From Nitrospirota bacterium (GTDB taxonomy: Bacteria; Nitrospirota; CAKKRA01; 9FT-COMBO-42-15), in contig JACPZJ010000169.1 in NCBI GenBank assembly GCA_016195585.1, forward strand, positions 1-9,935: a DNA stretch of 9,935 nucleotides, in the 5' to 3' direction. Position numbers and translations under genes: made by a program. Below the pieces are notes generated by a model, which saw nothing but the letters and a program-made list of their open reading frames with translations, was not told where the DNA came from and ran no database searches. Shown here in pieces: positions 1-5,178 of this stretch (positions are counted from its first letter, which is position 1; each line of letters begins with the position of its first letter).

Positions 1-628
1 AGGCGCAATTGTCTATCTGGAAGGCGGAAGGAGAAAGGTGTTTGTCCAGTATGCAAAGAGGATTGTTGGGAGGAAGATGTACGGCGGGCAGAGCACGCAT
101 ATCCCGCTTAAGATAAATACAGCAGGCGTTATTCCGCCGATATTTGCATCATCACTTTTAGCCTTTCCTGCGACAGTGGCTGGTTTTATAGATATCCCAT
201 GGGTTCAGAGCATGGCAAAACAGTTCGCACCCGGCGGGATTATTCATATTTTTTTATATGCTATTTTGATAATATTCTTCTGTTTTTTCTATACTGCTGT
301 GGTCCTGAATCCTGTTGACCTTGCAGAGAACATGCAGAAGTACGGCGGCTTTATTCCGGGTGTAAGGCCGGGGCAGAAGACAGCGGACCATATATTTGGC
401 ATATTAACAAGGATTACCTTTGCAGGCGCCATTTATCTGGCAATGGTATGTGTTTTGCCTGAGATACTTATTTCATATTTAAATGTCCCCTTTTATTTTG
501 GCGGGACATCCCTGTTAATTGTAATAGGTGTGGCGCTGGATACTGTGCAGCAGATGGAGTCCCATTTAATAACACGTCATTATGAAGGGTTTTTGAAGAA
601 GGGGAAGATTAAAGGCAGGATAGGTTAG
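1..628 (+). CDS. secY: SecY, preprotein translocase channel subunit (5'-truncated)
   Basis: This is the C-terminal half of the SecY pore of the Sec translocon in the inner membrane, which passes unfolded proteins delivered by SecA or by the SRP pathway. The reading frame is open from the window edge (first whole codon at base 2), so the GTG at 38 is an internal Val and not a start. About 208 residues are visible, against roughly 440 for a full SecY. They begin in the cytoplasmic loop after TM6 (VQYAKRIVGRKMYGGQSTHIPLK), followed by TM7, TM8 (IFLYAILIIFFCFFYTAVVLNP), the next cytoplasmic loop with PGVRPGQKT, TM9, and TM10 (VPFYFGGTSLLIVIGV), ending in a basic tail. The Arg in GVRPG (codon 365-367) matches the loop arginine that E. 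coli needs for SecA-driven export. map follows after 12 bases with no adk between. The identification is certain; only the N-terminal half is missing. Confidence 0.98.
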   Translation, partial: GAIVYLEGGRRKVFVQYAKRIVGRKMYGGQSTHIPLKINTAGVIPPIFASSLLAFPATVAGFIDIPWVQSMAKQFAPGGIIHIFLYAILIIFFCFFYTAVVLNPVDLAENMQKYGGFIPGVRPGQKTADHIFGILTRITFAGAIYLAMVCVLPEILISYLNVPFYFGGTSLLIVIGVALDTVQQMESHLITRHYEGFLKKGKIKGRIG

Positions 629-640
629 AGGCCTTAAAGG

Positions 641-1393
641 ATGATAATCATAAAATCCCAGCAGGAGATTGCCAAGATGGCAATGGCAGGGAGGATTGTA
701 GCAGAGATACTGGAAGAATTAAAAAAGATTATAAGGCCTGGGGTAACAACATTAGACCTTGACAGACATGCTGAGGAATTTATAGCAAGGAAAGGGGCAA
801 GGCCGGCATTTAAGGGATACAGGAGCTATCCGAGCGCAATCTGTGCATCAATAAATAATCAGGTTGTGCACGGGATTCCATCAGCATCTATTGTTCTGAC
901 TGAAGGAGATATAATAAGCATAGATATCGGGGTAGTGACAGACGGCTTCTTTGGCGATGCAGCAGTTACCCTGCCGGTTGGCGCAATATCAGAGGAGGCA
1001 AAGAGGCTCCTTGAGGTTACAGAGTCTGCGCTATATGAGGGGATAAACATGGCGCTCCCCGGCAGGAGGCTCTCGGATATAGGAAATGCAGTGCAGAGAT
1101 ATGTAGAGCAAAACGGCTACTCAGTTGTAAGGGACTTTGTCGGACACGGTATTGGGACATCCCTTCATGAAGAGCCGCAGATACCCAATTTTGGCAGGCC
1201 GGGCGAGGGACCGAGGCTTAAACCGGGCATGACACTCGCAATAGAGCCTATGGTAAATATGGGAAACTGGGCAATAGAGATTCTGGAGGATAACTGGACA
1301 GCAGTGACAAAGGACGGCAGCCTCTCGGCGCACTTTGAGCATACAGTGGTGGTAACAGATGATAAGCCCGAGATATTAACAAGGATTTCCTAA
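641..1393 (+). CDS. map: Type I methionine aminopeptidase
   Basis: This enzyme removes the initiator Met from nascent proteins after deformylation, using two metal ions in the cytoplasm near the ribosome exit. The 250-residue length is typical of the short bacterial type I form without N-terminal zinc fingers. The five metal ligands of the pita-bread fold are all visible: D95 (ISIDIG), D106 (GFFGDAAVT), H169 (VGHGIG), E202 (AIEPM) and E233 (HFEHT). The substrate-binding H77 (VVHGIP) and H176 (LHEEPQIPN) are present too. The ATG at 641 gives the usual family N terminus (MIIIKSQQEIAKM) and has AGAGG at 627-631 overlapping the secY stop, with 9 bases of spacing. It lies tightly between secY and infA and is therefore probably co-transcribed with them. 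Nothing suggests loss of function. Confidence 0.98.
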   Translation: MIIIKSQQEIAKMAMAGRIVAEILEELKKIIRPGVTTLDLDRHAEEFIARKGARPAFKGYRSYPSAICASINNQVVHGIPSASIVLTEGDIISIDIGVVTDGFFGDAAVTLPVGAISEEAKRLLEVTESALYEGINMALPGRRLSDIGNAVQRYVEQNGYSVVRDFVGHGIGTSLHEEPQIPNFGRPGEGPRLKPGMTLAIEPMVNMGNWAIEILEDNWTAVTKDGSLSAHFEHTVVVTDDKPEILTRIS

Positions 1394-1404
1394 AAAGAGG
1401 AGTA

Positions 1405-1623
1405 ATGCCAAAGGAAGAGGCAATAGAGGTTAGCGGTAAGATAATAGAGACACTTCCCAATGCCATGTTCAGGGTTGAGCTTGATAACGGGCATAAGATA
1501 CTTGCCCATATATCAGGCAAGATGAGGATGCATTTTATAAAGATACTGCCGGGCGACAAGGTGACAGTGGAATTATCACCCTATGACCTGACAAGGGGAA
1601 GGATAACATACAGATTCAAATAA
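1405..1623 (+). CDS. infA: Translation initiation factor IF-1
   Basis: IF-1 binds the A site of the 30S subunit with IF-2 and IF-3 and helps select the initiator tRNA. The 72-residue protein is a single S1-like OB fold and matches the family along its whole length, including ETLPNAMFRVELDNGHKILAHISGKMRMHFIKILPGDKVTVELSPYDLTRGRITYRFK. The ATG at 1405 follows an AAGAGGAG stretch (1395-1402) that lies unusually close to the start, only 2-4 bases away. It begins 11 bases after the map stop, which implies co-transcription and perhaps coupling. The placement between map and rpmJ is the classical spc/alpha operon junction. Confidence 0.99.
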   Translation: MPKEEAIEVSGKIIETLPNAMFRVELDNGHKILAHISGKMRMHFIKILPGDKVTVELSPYDLTRGRITYRFK

Positions 1624-1676
1624 AAAGTGAATAGATGTTAGTGAAGATATGACAGGCATGAAAAGAGGTTAAGGCT

Positions 1677-1790
1677 ATGAAGGTGAGATCATCGGTAAAG
1701 CCGATCTGTGTAAAGTGCAAGGTAATTAAAAGAAGGGGTGTTGTCAGGATTATCTGTGAAAACCCACGGCATAAACAGAGGCAGGGCTGA
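1677..1790 (+). CDS. rpmJ: Ribosomal protein L36, zinc-binding form
   Basis: L36 is the smallest protein of the 50S subunit and stabilises 23S rRNA near the peptidyl transferase centre. The gene encodes 37 residues from ATG 1677: MKVRSSVKPICVKCKVIKRR, then GVVRIICENPRHKQRQG. C11, C14, C27 and H32 (C-x2-C-x12-C-x4-H) form the complete zinc site of the 'C+' variant, so it should need zinc. GAGG at 1665-1668 sits 8 bases before the start. It is the expected gene between infA and rpsM. Its length and its spacing of conserved residues fit L36 exactly. Confidence 0.97.
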   Translation: MKVRSSVKPICVKCKVIKRRGVVRIICENPRHKQRQG

Positions 1791-1797
1791 AATACAG

Positions 1798-1855
1798 TTT
1801 AGAGTTCGGTGGTAAGAGTCTGATGTATTAGGCGCTCCGAACTAAAAACGCCAAA
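1798..1855 (+). promoter_or_regulatory. Possible structured 5' leader of rpsM (pseudoknot-like)
   Basis: The 90-base gap between rpmJ and rpsM is longer than most gaps in this cluster and can fold. TTTAG (1798-1802) plus TTCGG (1805-1809), with a 2-base bulge between them, pairs with CCGAACTAAA (1837-1846). Inside the 27-base loop, GGCG (1831-1834) is complementary to CGCC (1849-1852) just beyond the stem, which would make an H-type pseudoknot ending about 16 bases before the Shine-Dalgarno site of rpsM. In E. coli, S4 represses the alpha operon by binding a pseudoknot at the rpsM start, so an analogous role is plausible. The pairing was seen by eye only, and there is no covariation evidence. 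Confidence 0.35.
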
Positions 1856-1880
1856 TGGTTGTTTTTAAAGGGAGGGTATA

Positions 1881-2258
1881 GTGGCAAGGATAGCAGGTGT
1901 GGATCTACCGAGGGATAAGAGGGTAGAGATTGGTCTTACATATCTTTATGGGGTTGGAAAATCTGCTGCACAGAAGATATTAAAAGAGACAAAAATAAAC
2001 CCTGACACGAGGGTTAAGAATCTTTCTGAAGATGAGGTAATAAGGCTCAGAGAGGTTGTTGAGAATAATTATAAGATTGAAGGCGACCTGCGCCGCGAGA
2101 TTTCAATGAATATCAAGCGGCTTATGGATATTGGCGCATACAGTGGACTGAGGCACAGGCGCGGACTTCCTGTGCATGGACAGAGGACAAAGACAAATGC
2201 AAGGACAAGGAAGGGCCCGAAGAAGACCGTCGGCGGAAAGAAGAGAGAAACCAAGTAA
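1881..2258 (+). CDS. rpsM: Ribosomal protein S13
   Basis: S13 sits at the head of the 30S subunit, contacts the P-site tRNA and forms bridges to the 50S subunit. The 125-residue protein shows the S13 N-terminal signature MARIAGVDLPRDKRVEIGLT and a helix-two-turn-helix core (YLYGVGKSAAQKIL, residues 21-34). The conserved segment SGLRHRRGLPVHGQRTKTNARTRKGP is at 88-113, and the basic tail reaches toward tRNA. The start is GTG at 1881, preceded by AAGGGAGGG (1868-1876); GGAGG lies 5 bases upstream. It is the first gene of the classical alpha operon order rpsM-rpsK-rpsD-rpoA-rplQ. The GTG start and the possible leader structure upstream would suit translational control, but that is inference. Confidence 0.98.
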   Translation: MARIAGVDLPRDKRVEIGLTYLYGVGKSAAQKILKETKINPDTRVKNLSEDEVIRLREVVENNYKIEGDLRREISMNIKRLMDIGAYSGLRHRRGLPVHGQRTKTNARTRKGPKKTVGGKKRETK

Positions 2259-2269
2259 GCCGTAGCAGC

Positions 2270-2287
2270 AGCAGGCATTAGCCTGCT
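2270..2287 (+). repeat. Short GC-rich hairpin between rpsM and rpsK
   Basis: AGCAGGC (2270-2276) and GCCTGCT (2281-2287) form a perfect 7-bp stem with a 4-base ATTA loop. GTAGCAG (2262-2268) can instead pair with CTGCTAC (2283-2289), because the left arm contains a repeated GCA unit. No T run follows, so it is not a terminator. It lies 13 bases before the rpsK Shine-Dalgarno site (AAGGA, 2301-2305). It could tune mRNA processing or stability, or be a remnant of a dispersed repeat. Confidence 0.45.
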
Positions 2288-2312
2288 ACAGGAAGATTGA
2301 AAGGAAAATATT

Positions 2313-2699
2313 ATGGTGAATAAGAAGACAGGGAAAAAGAAGGAAAAGAAGAATATCCACTCGGGGGTAGCCCATATACAGGCAACATTCAATAATACAA
2401 TTGTAACTATCTCTGATACGAATGGTAATGTTGTTACATGGTCAAGTGCAGGCAATCAGGGCTTTAAAGGGTCAAGAAAGAGCACACCCTTTGCTGCACA
2501 GAGGGCAGCAGAAAATGCTGCAAAGAGGGCAATGGAGCATGGCCTCAGGCAGGTTGATATCTATGTTAATGGCCCCGGAACCGGAAGGGAATCTGCTATA
2601 AGGGCGCTTCAGGCAGCAGGCCTGAAGGTGAATATGATTAAGGATGTAACTCCCATTCCGCACAATGGCTGCAGGCCGCCGAAGCGGAGAAGGGTGTAG
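2313..2699 (+). CDS. rpsK: Ribosomal protein S11
   Basis: S11 lies on the platform of the 30S subunit, next to the mRNA path and the Shine-Dalgarno helix. The 128-residue protein has a lysine-rich N terminus and then the family core: HIQATFNNTIVTISDTNGNV (21-40), SSAGNQGFKGSRKSTPFAAQ (44-63) and NGPGTGRESAIRALQAAGL (86-104). The nearly invariant tail DVTPIPHNGCRPPKRRRV is at 111-128. The Asn-Gly pair at 118-119 corresponds to the site where E. coli S11 is known to carry isoaspartate. The ATG at 2313 has AAGGA seven bases upstream. It stands between rpsM and rpsD as in most bacteria. Confidence 0.98.
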   Translation: MVNKKTGKKKEKKNIHSGVAHIQATFNNTIVTISDTNGNVVTWSSAGNQGFKGSRKSTPFAAQRAAENAAKRAMEHGLRQVDIYVNGPGTGRESAIRALQAAGLKVNMIKDVTPIPHNGCRPPKRRRV

Positions 2700-2703
2700 A
2701 AAC

Positions 2704-2809
2704 GGCATTCTCCGAATGCCTAATTGAAAATTGAAAAATGAAAAATGAAGAAAAATAATTTTTCAATTTAAGTTTTGCAATTTTCATTTTGCAATTCTCG
2801 CAAGGCGAG
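2704..2809 (+). repeat. Cluster of palindromes and AT-rich inverted repeat before rpsD
   Basis: The gap between rpsK and rpsD (2700-2828) holds several nested structures. GGCATTC (2704-2710) and GAATGCC (2714-2720) form a 7-bp stem with a TCC loop. A purine-rich run with repeated TTGAAAA/TGAAAAA units (2724-2755) is mirrored by a pyrimidine-rich run (2759-2796), including the almost perfect palindrome 2750-2764. CTCGC (2797-2801) and GCGAG (2805-2809) form a 5-bp stem with a triloop, just before the ribosome-binding site of rpsD. The base composition differs sharply from the flanking genes. It may be a degenerate mobile repeat, a regulatory leader, or both. Confidence 0.6.
2731..2759 (+). promoter_or_regulatory. 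Possible internal promoter for rpsD-rpoA-rplQ
   Basis: TTGAAA (2731-2736) and AATAAT (2754-2759) each match the sigma-70 consensus at five of six positions and are separated by 17 bases. The transcript would begin near 2766 and lead into rpsD. The region is very AT-rich, so a chance match is quite possible. A separate promoter here would allow S4, RNA polymerase alpha and L17 to be made independently of S13 and S11. Confidence 0.3.
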
Positions 2810-2814
2810 TAAAT

Positions 2815-2831
2815 GGAGGGTATAATAATTG
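2815..2831 (+). promoter_or_regulatory. Ribosome-binding site that fixes the TTG start of rpsD
   Basis: GGAGGG at 2815-2820 lies 8-9 bases before TTG at 2829. The next codons read Ala-Arg-Tyr, which is the conserved S4 N terminus (MARY). No ATG or GTG lies at the expected place, so TTG is the start. Confidence 0.85.
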
Positions 2832-3458
2832 GCAAGGTATACAGGTGCAGTTTGTAAACTCTGTAGGAGAGAAGGGGTAAAGCTCTTTTTAAAGGGCGAG
2901 AGATGTTTTAAGGACAAATGCGGCTTTGAGAGGAGAAGTTATGCCCCGGGTCAGCACGGCCAGGGCCGACGCGCAAAGATATCAGAATACAGCACTCAAC
3001 TTAGAGAGAAACAGAAGCTAAAAAGAATTTTTGGCGTCCTTGAGCGTCAGTTTAAGACAACCTTCAAAAAGGCTGAAATGGCAAAGGGGATTACAGGTGA
3101 GAATCTCCTTCAGCTTCTTATGCGCAGGCTTGATAATGCAATCTACGAAATGGGTTTTGCCTTATCAAGGCGGGAGGCGAGGCAGTTTATCAGACACGGG
3201 CATATCCTGGTAAACGGGAAGAGGGTGGATATCCCTTCTTACCTGTTGAAGAGCGGTGAGATAGTTGAGATAGCTGAAAAGAGCAGGGAGATGACAGGCA
3301 TCAAGGCAGCAGTAGCAGGGCAGGAAGGCAAAAGCATCCCGAAGTGGCTTGAGGTTGACAGGGCAAATTTTAAAGGGACAGTGGTAAGTCTTCCAGCGAA
3401 AGATGATTTCATGCTGCCTGTACAGGAACAGCTTGTTGTTGAGTTATATTCAAGGTAA
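2829..3458 (+). CDS. rpsD: Ribosomal protein S4, zinc-binding form
   Basis: S4 nucleates assembly of the 30S 5' domain, helps maintain decoding accuracy, and in many bacteria represses its own operon. The 209 residues include an N-terminal zinc knuckle with C9, C12, C26 and C31 (C-x2-C-x13-C-x4-C), the 'C+' form. The conserved RSYAPGQHGQGRRAKISEYS stretch is at 36-55, and the S4 RNA-binding domain at about 97-150 reads MRRLDNAIYEMGFALSRREA and then RQFIRHGHILVNGKRVDIPS. The C-terminal end (EQLVVELYSR) is the normal one. The start is TTG, a rarely used and usually weak codon, supported by a strong ribosome-binding site and the family N terminus. The structured gap before it and the weak start make translational control plausible. 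Confidence 0.98.
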   Translation: MARYTGAVCKLCRREGVKLFLKGERCFKDKCGFERRSYAPGQHGQGRRAKISEYSTQLREKQKLKRIFGVLERQFKTTFKKAEMAKGITGENLLQLLMRRLDNAIYEMGFALSRREARQFIRHGHILVNGKRVDIPSYLLKSGEIVEIAEKSREMTGIKAAVAGQEGKSIPKWLEVDRANFKGTVVSLPAKDDFMLPVQEQLVVELYSR

Positions 3459-3511
3459 TTTTATATTCCATCTAATTACGCAACTAATCAACCAACCCAG
3501 GGGGATTTATT

Positions 3512-4516
3512 ATGTTGATCAAATTGAAGGATTTCCAGATTCCAAAGAGACTGGAGTTTGAGAAGGATACATATTCAGATACCTATGGAAGATTCTTTGC
3601 AGAGCCCTTTGAAAGGGGATTCGGCACAACCATAGGCAATTCCTTAAGGAGGATACTCCTCTCGTCTATTGTTGGCGCGGCAGTCACCTCTGTGAAGATA
3701 GAGGGTGTCCTTCACGAATTTACATCAATACAGGGTGTAAAAGAGGACGTGACAGATATTATCCTGAACATAAAGGCGCTGAGACTGAAGCTTCATGTTG
3801 ACAGGCCAAAGATTATATATTTAAAGAAGAAAGGCCCAGGCATTGTAAAGGGAAGCGATATAACACCTGATGCAGATGTTGAGATATTGACGCCTGACCT
3901 TCATATCGCCACCCTTGATAAGGATGCAGTCCTTGAGATGGAGATGATAGTGAAGCACGGAAGGGGCTATATTACAGCAGAGAAGAATAAAGAAGAGGGT
4001 CTGCCAATAGGCGTTATCCCGATAGATTCAATATTTTCGCCGATTAAGAGGGTGAATTATCATGTGGAGAATGCAAGGGTAGGGCAGGAGACAGATTATG
4101 ACAGGCTGATTCTGGAGGTAACAACAGACGGAAGCATTAAACCTGATGATGCAGTTGCCTATGCAGCAAAGATACTCAAAGACCATATGAATATATTTAT
4201 AAACTTTGACGAGGAAGAAGAGATATTTGAGCCAAAGGTTGAGGAGAAGAAGGAAGAGGAGATTAACAAAAACCTTCTCAGGAGCGTAGATGAGCTTGAG
4301 CTTTCTGTCAGGGCATATAACTGCTTAAAGAATGCAAATATAAAAACCATAGCCGAGCTTGTGCAGAAGTCAGAGGCAGAGATGCTGAAGACAAAGAACT
4401 TCGGCAGGAAATCACTTAATGAGATAAAAGAAATACTTGCAGAAATGGGATTGACACTGGGGATGAAAATGCCAAAGAGTTTTGTGTATGGAGAAGAAAA
4501 ACCAGTTGGAAAATAA
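3512..4516 (+). CDS. rpoA: RNA polymerase subunit alpha
   Basis: Alpha dimerises to start assembly of RNA polymerase, and its C-terminal domain touches UP elements and activators. The 334 residues split into the N-terminal assembly domain (about 1-232, with RGFGTTIGNSLRRILLSSIVGAAVTSVKI at 35-63) and an acidic, Lys/Glu-rich linker (234-253). The helix-hairpin-helix C-terminal domain (about 255-320) contains LELSVRAYNCLKNANIKTIAEL. R267 there matches the DNA-contacting arginine of E. coli alpha, and NFGRKSLNEIKEIL follows. The ATG at 3512 has AGGGGGA (3499-3505) six bases upstream. The linker is the least conserved part and is more highly charged than usual. It sits between rpsD and rplQ, the standard position. 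Confidence 0.99.
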   Translation: MLIKLKDFQIPKRLEFEKDTYSDTYGRFFAEPFERGFGTTIGNSLRRILLSSIVGAAVTSVKIEGVLHEFTSIQGVKEDVTDIILNIKALRLKLHVDRPKIIYLKKKGPGIVKGSDITPDADVEILTPDLHIATLDKDAVLEMEMIVKHGRGYITAEKNKEEGLPIGVIPIDSIFSPIKRVNYHVENARVGQETDYDRLILEVTTDGSIKPDDAVAYAAKILKDHMNIFINFDEEEEIFEPKVEEKKEEEINKNLLRSVDELELSVRAYNCLKNANIKTIAELVQKSEAEMLKTKNFGRKSLNEIKEILAEMGLTLGMKMPKSFVYGEEKPVGK

Positions 4517-4541
4517 ATTTTATAGAAAGGGATAGAATGTT

Positions 4542-5135
4542 ATGCGGCATCGCATGGGAGGCAGACAATTAGGCAGGAATTCTTCGCATCGCAAGGCCTT
4601 ATTCAGGACACTCGTTACATCTGTCTTGGATAAAGAGAGGATAGAGACAACCATTGCCAAGGCAAAAGAGATAAGGCCGATGGTTGAGAGGATGATTACC
4701 TTTGGCAAGAGGGGTGATCTGGCTGCAAGAAGGATTGCTGCTGCATTTATCAGCAGTAATGATGTGGTTAAAAAACTCTTTGACACAATCGCCCCGAGGT
4801 TTAAAGATAGAAACGGCGGCTATACAAGGATTATCAGGACAAGGGCAAGGATTGGCGATGGGGCAGAGATGGCGCTGATTGAACTTTTGGGCGCCCCTGC
4901 TGCTGAGGCGGCTGAAAAGACAAAGGAAGAGAAAAAGAAGGGGCAGGCAAAGAAGGGCAAAGAAGAGAAGAAGGCAGAGGCAGCAAAACCTGCGAAGCCT
5001 GCAAAGAAGGAAAAGAAGGAAGAAAAGGCCAAGGGAAAAGGGGAAGAGGAGAAGGCCGCAAAAAAGAAGAAGACCGAGGAGAAGCCGAAGGAAAAGCCGC
5101 GTCAGGCAGGAAAGAAAAAGGCAAAGGAAAAATAG
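4542..5135 (+). CDS. rplQ: Ribosomal protein L17 with a long Lys/Glu/Ala tail
   Basis: L17 binds 23S rRNA close to the exit-tunnel side of the 50S subunit. Residues 1-117 are a complete L17: MRHRMGGRQLGRNSSHRKAL, the middle helices, and the closing segment RNGGYTRIIRTRARIGDGAEMALIELL. After this, at residue 118, comes a tail of about 80 residues made almost only of Lys, Glu and Ala, with some Gly, Pro, Thr and Gln. It includes KPAKPAKKEKKEE-type units and ends in KKKAKEK. Bacterial L17 is commonly about 115-130 residues, though extended forms exist in other phyla. The tail is in frame with the same strand-biased purine-rich codons and has no internal stop, so it looks genuine. Its function is not known; it is probably disordered. 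GAAAGGGA (4525-4532) serves the ATG at 4542. Confidence 0.97.
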   Translation: MRHRMGGRQLGRNSSHRKALFRTLVTSVLDKERIETTIAKAKEIRPMVERMITFGKRGDLAARRIAAAFISSNDVVKKLFDTIAPRFKDRNGGYTRIIRTRARIGDGAEMALIELLGAPAAEAAEKTKEEKKKGQAKKGKEEKKAEAAKPAKPAKKEKKEEKAKGKGEEEKAAKKKKTEEKPKEKPRQAGKKKAKEK

Positions 5136-5140
5136 TCTCC

Positions 5141-5168
5141 TTGACAACAAATGATTTTTTACGATAAA
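5141..5168 (+). promoter_or_regulatory. Candidate sigma-70 promoter of ffh
   Basis: A perfect TTGACA (5141-5146) is followed after 16 bases by GATAAA (5163-5168), which matches the -10 box at four of six positions. Transcription would start around 5175, only a few bases before the ATG of ffh at 5179. No Shine-Dalgarno sequence lies in that short stretch. The site is placed where a break between the alpha operon and the ffh block would be expected. Confidence 0.5.
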
Positions 5169-5178
5169 CTAATAATAT

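Noticed and set aside
38..40. GTG 38 as a start of secY
   Set aside because: The frame is open to the window edge and the preceding residues (GAIVYLEGGRRK) fit SecY, so the gene is simply cut off.
1248..1559. Minus-strand frame of about 100 codons across map and infA
   Set aside because: It is fully covered by two unmistakable genes on the other strand and has no recognisable domain.
2704..2720. 7-bp hairpin after rpsK as a terminator
   Set aside because: No T run follows the stem, and the operon continues immediately with rpsD.
2821..2826. Perfect TATAAT just before the rpsD start
   Set aside because: It lies between the Shine-Dalgarno site and the start codon, so a transcript from it would begin inside the gene, and no -35 box lies at the right distance.
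3798..3803. TTGACA inside rpoA
   Set aside because: It is within coding sequence with only a weak -10 match downstream; TTGACA is frequent here because Val-Asp/Leu-Thr codon pairs create it.
4599..5150. Long minus-strand open frame rich in Leu, Phe and Cys opposite rplQ
   Set aside because: It is the complement of the low-complexity Lys/Glu/Ala tail of L17 (AAG/GAG/GCA codons read as CTT/CTC/TGC). It has no family resemblance and no ribosome-binding site.
4879..5154. Arg-rich open frame overlapping the rplQ tail on the same strand
   Set aside because: It is a +1 reading of the same purine-rich repeats, without independent start signals. The L17 frame explains the DNA.
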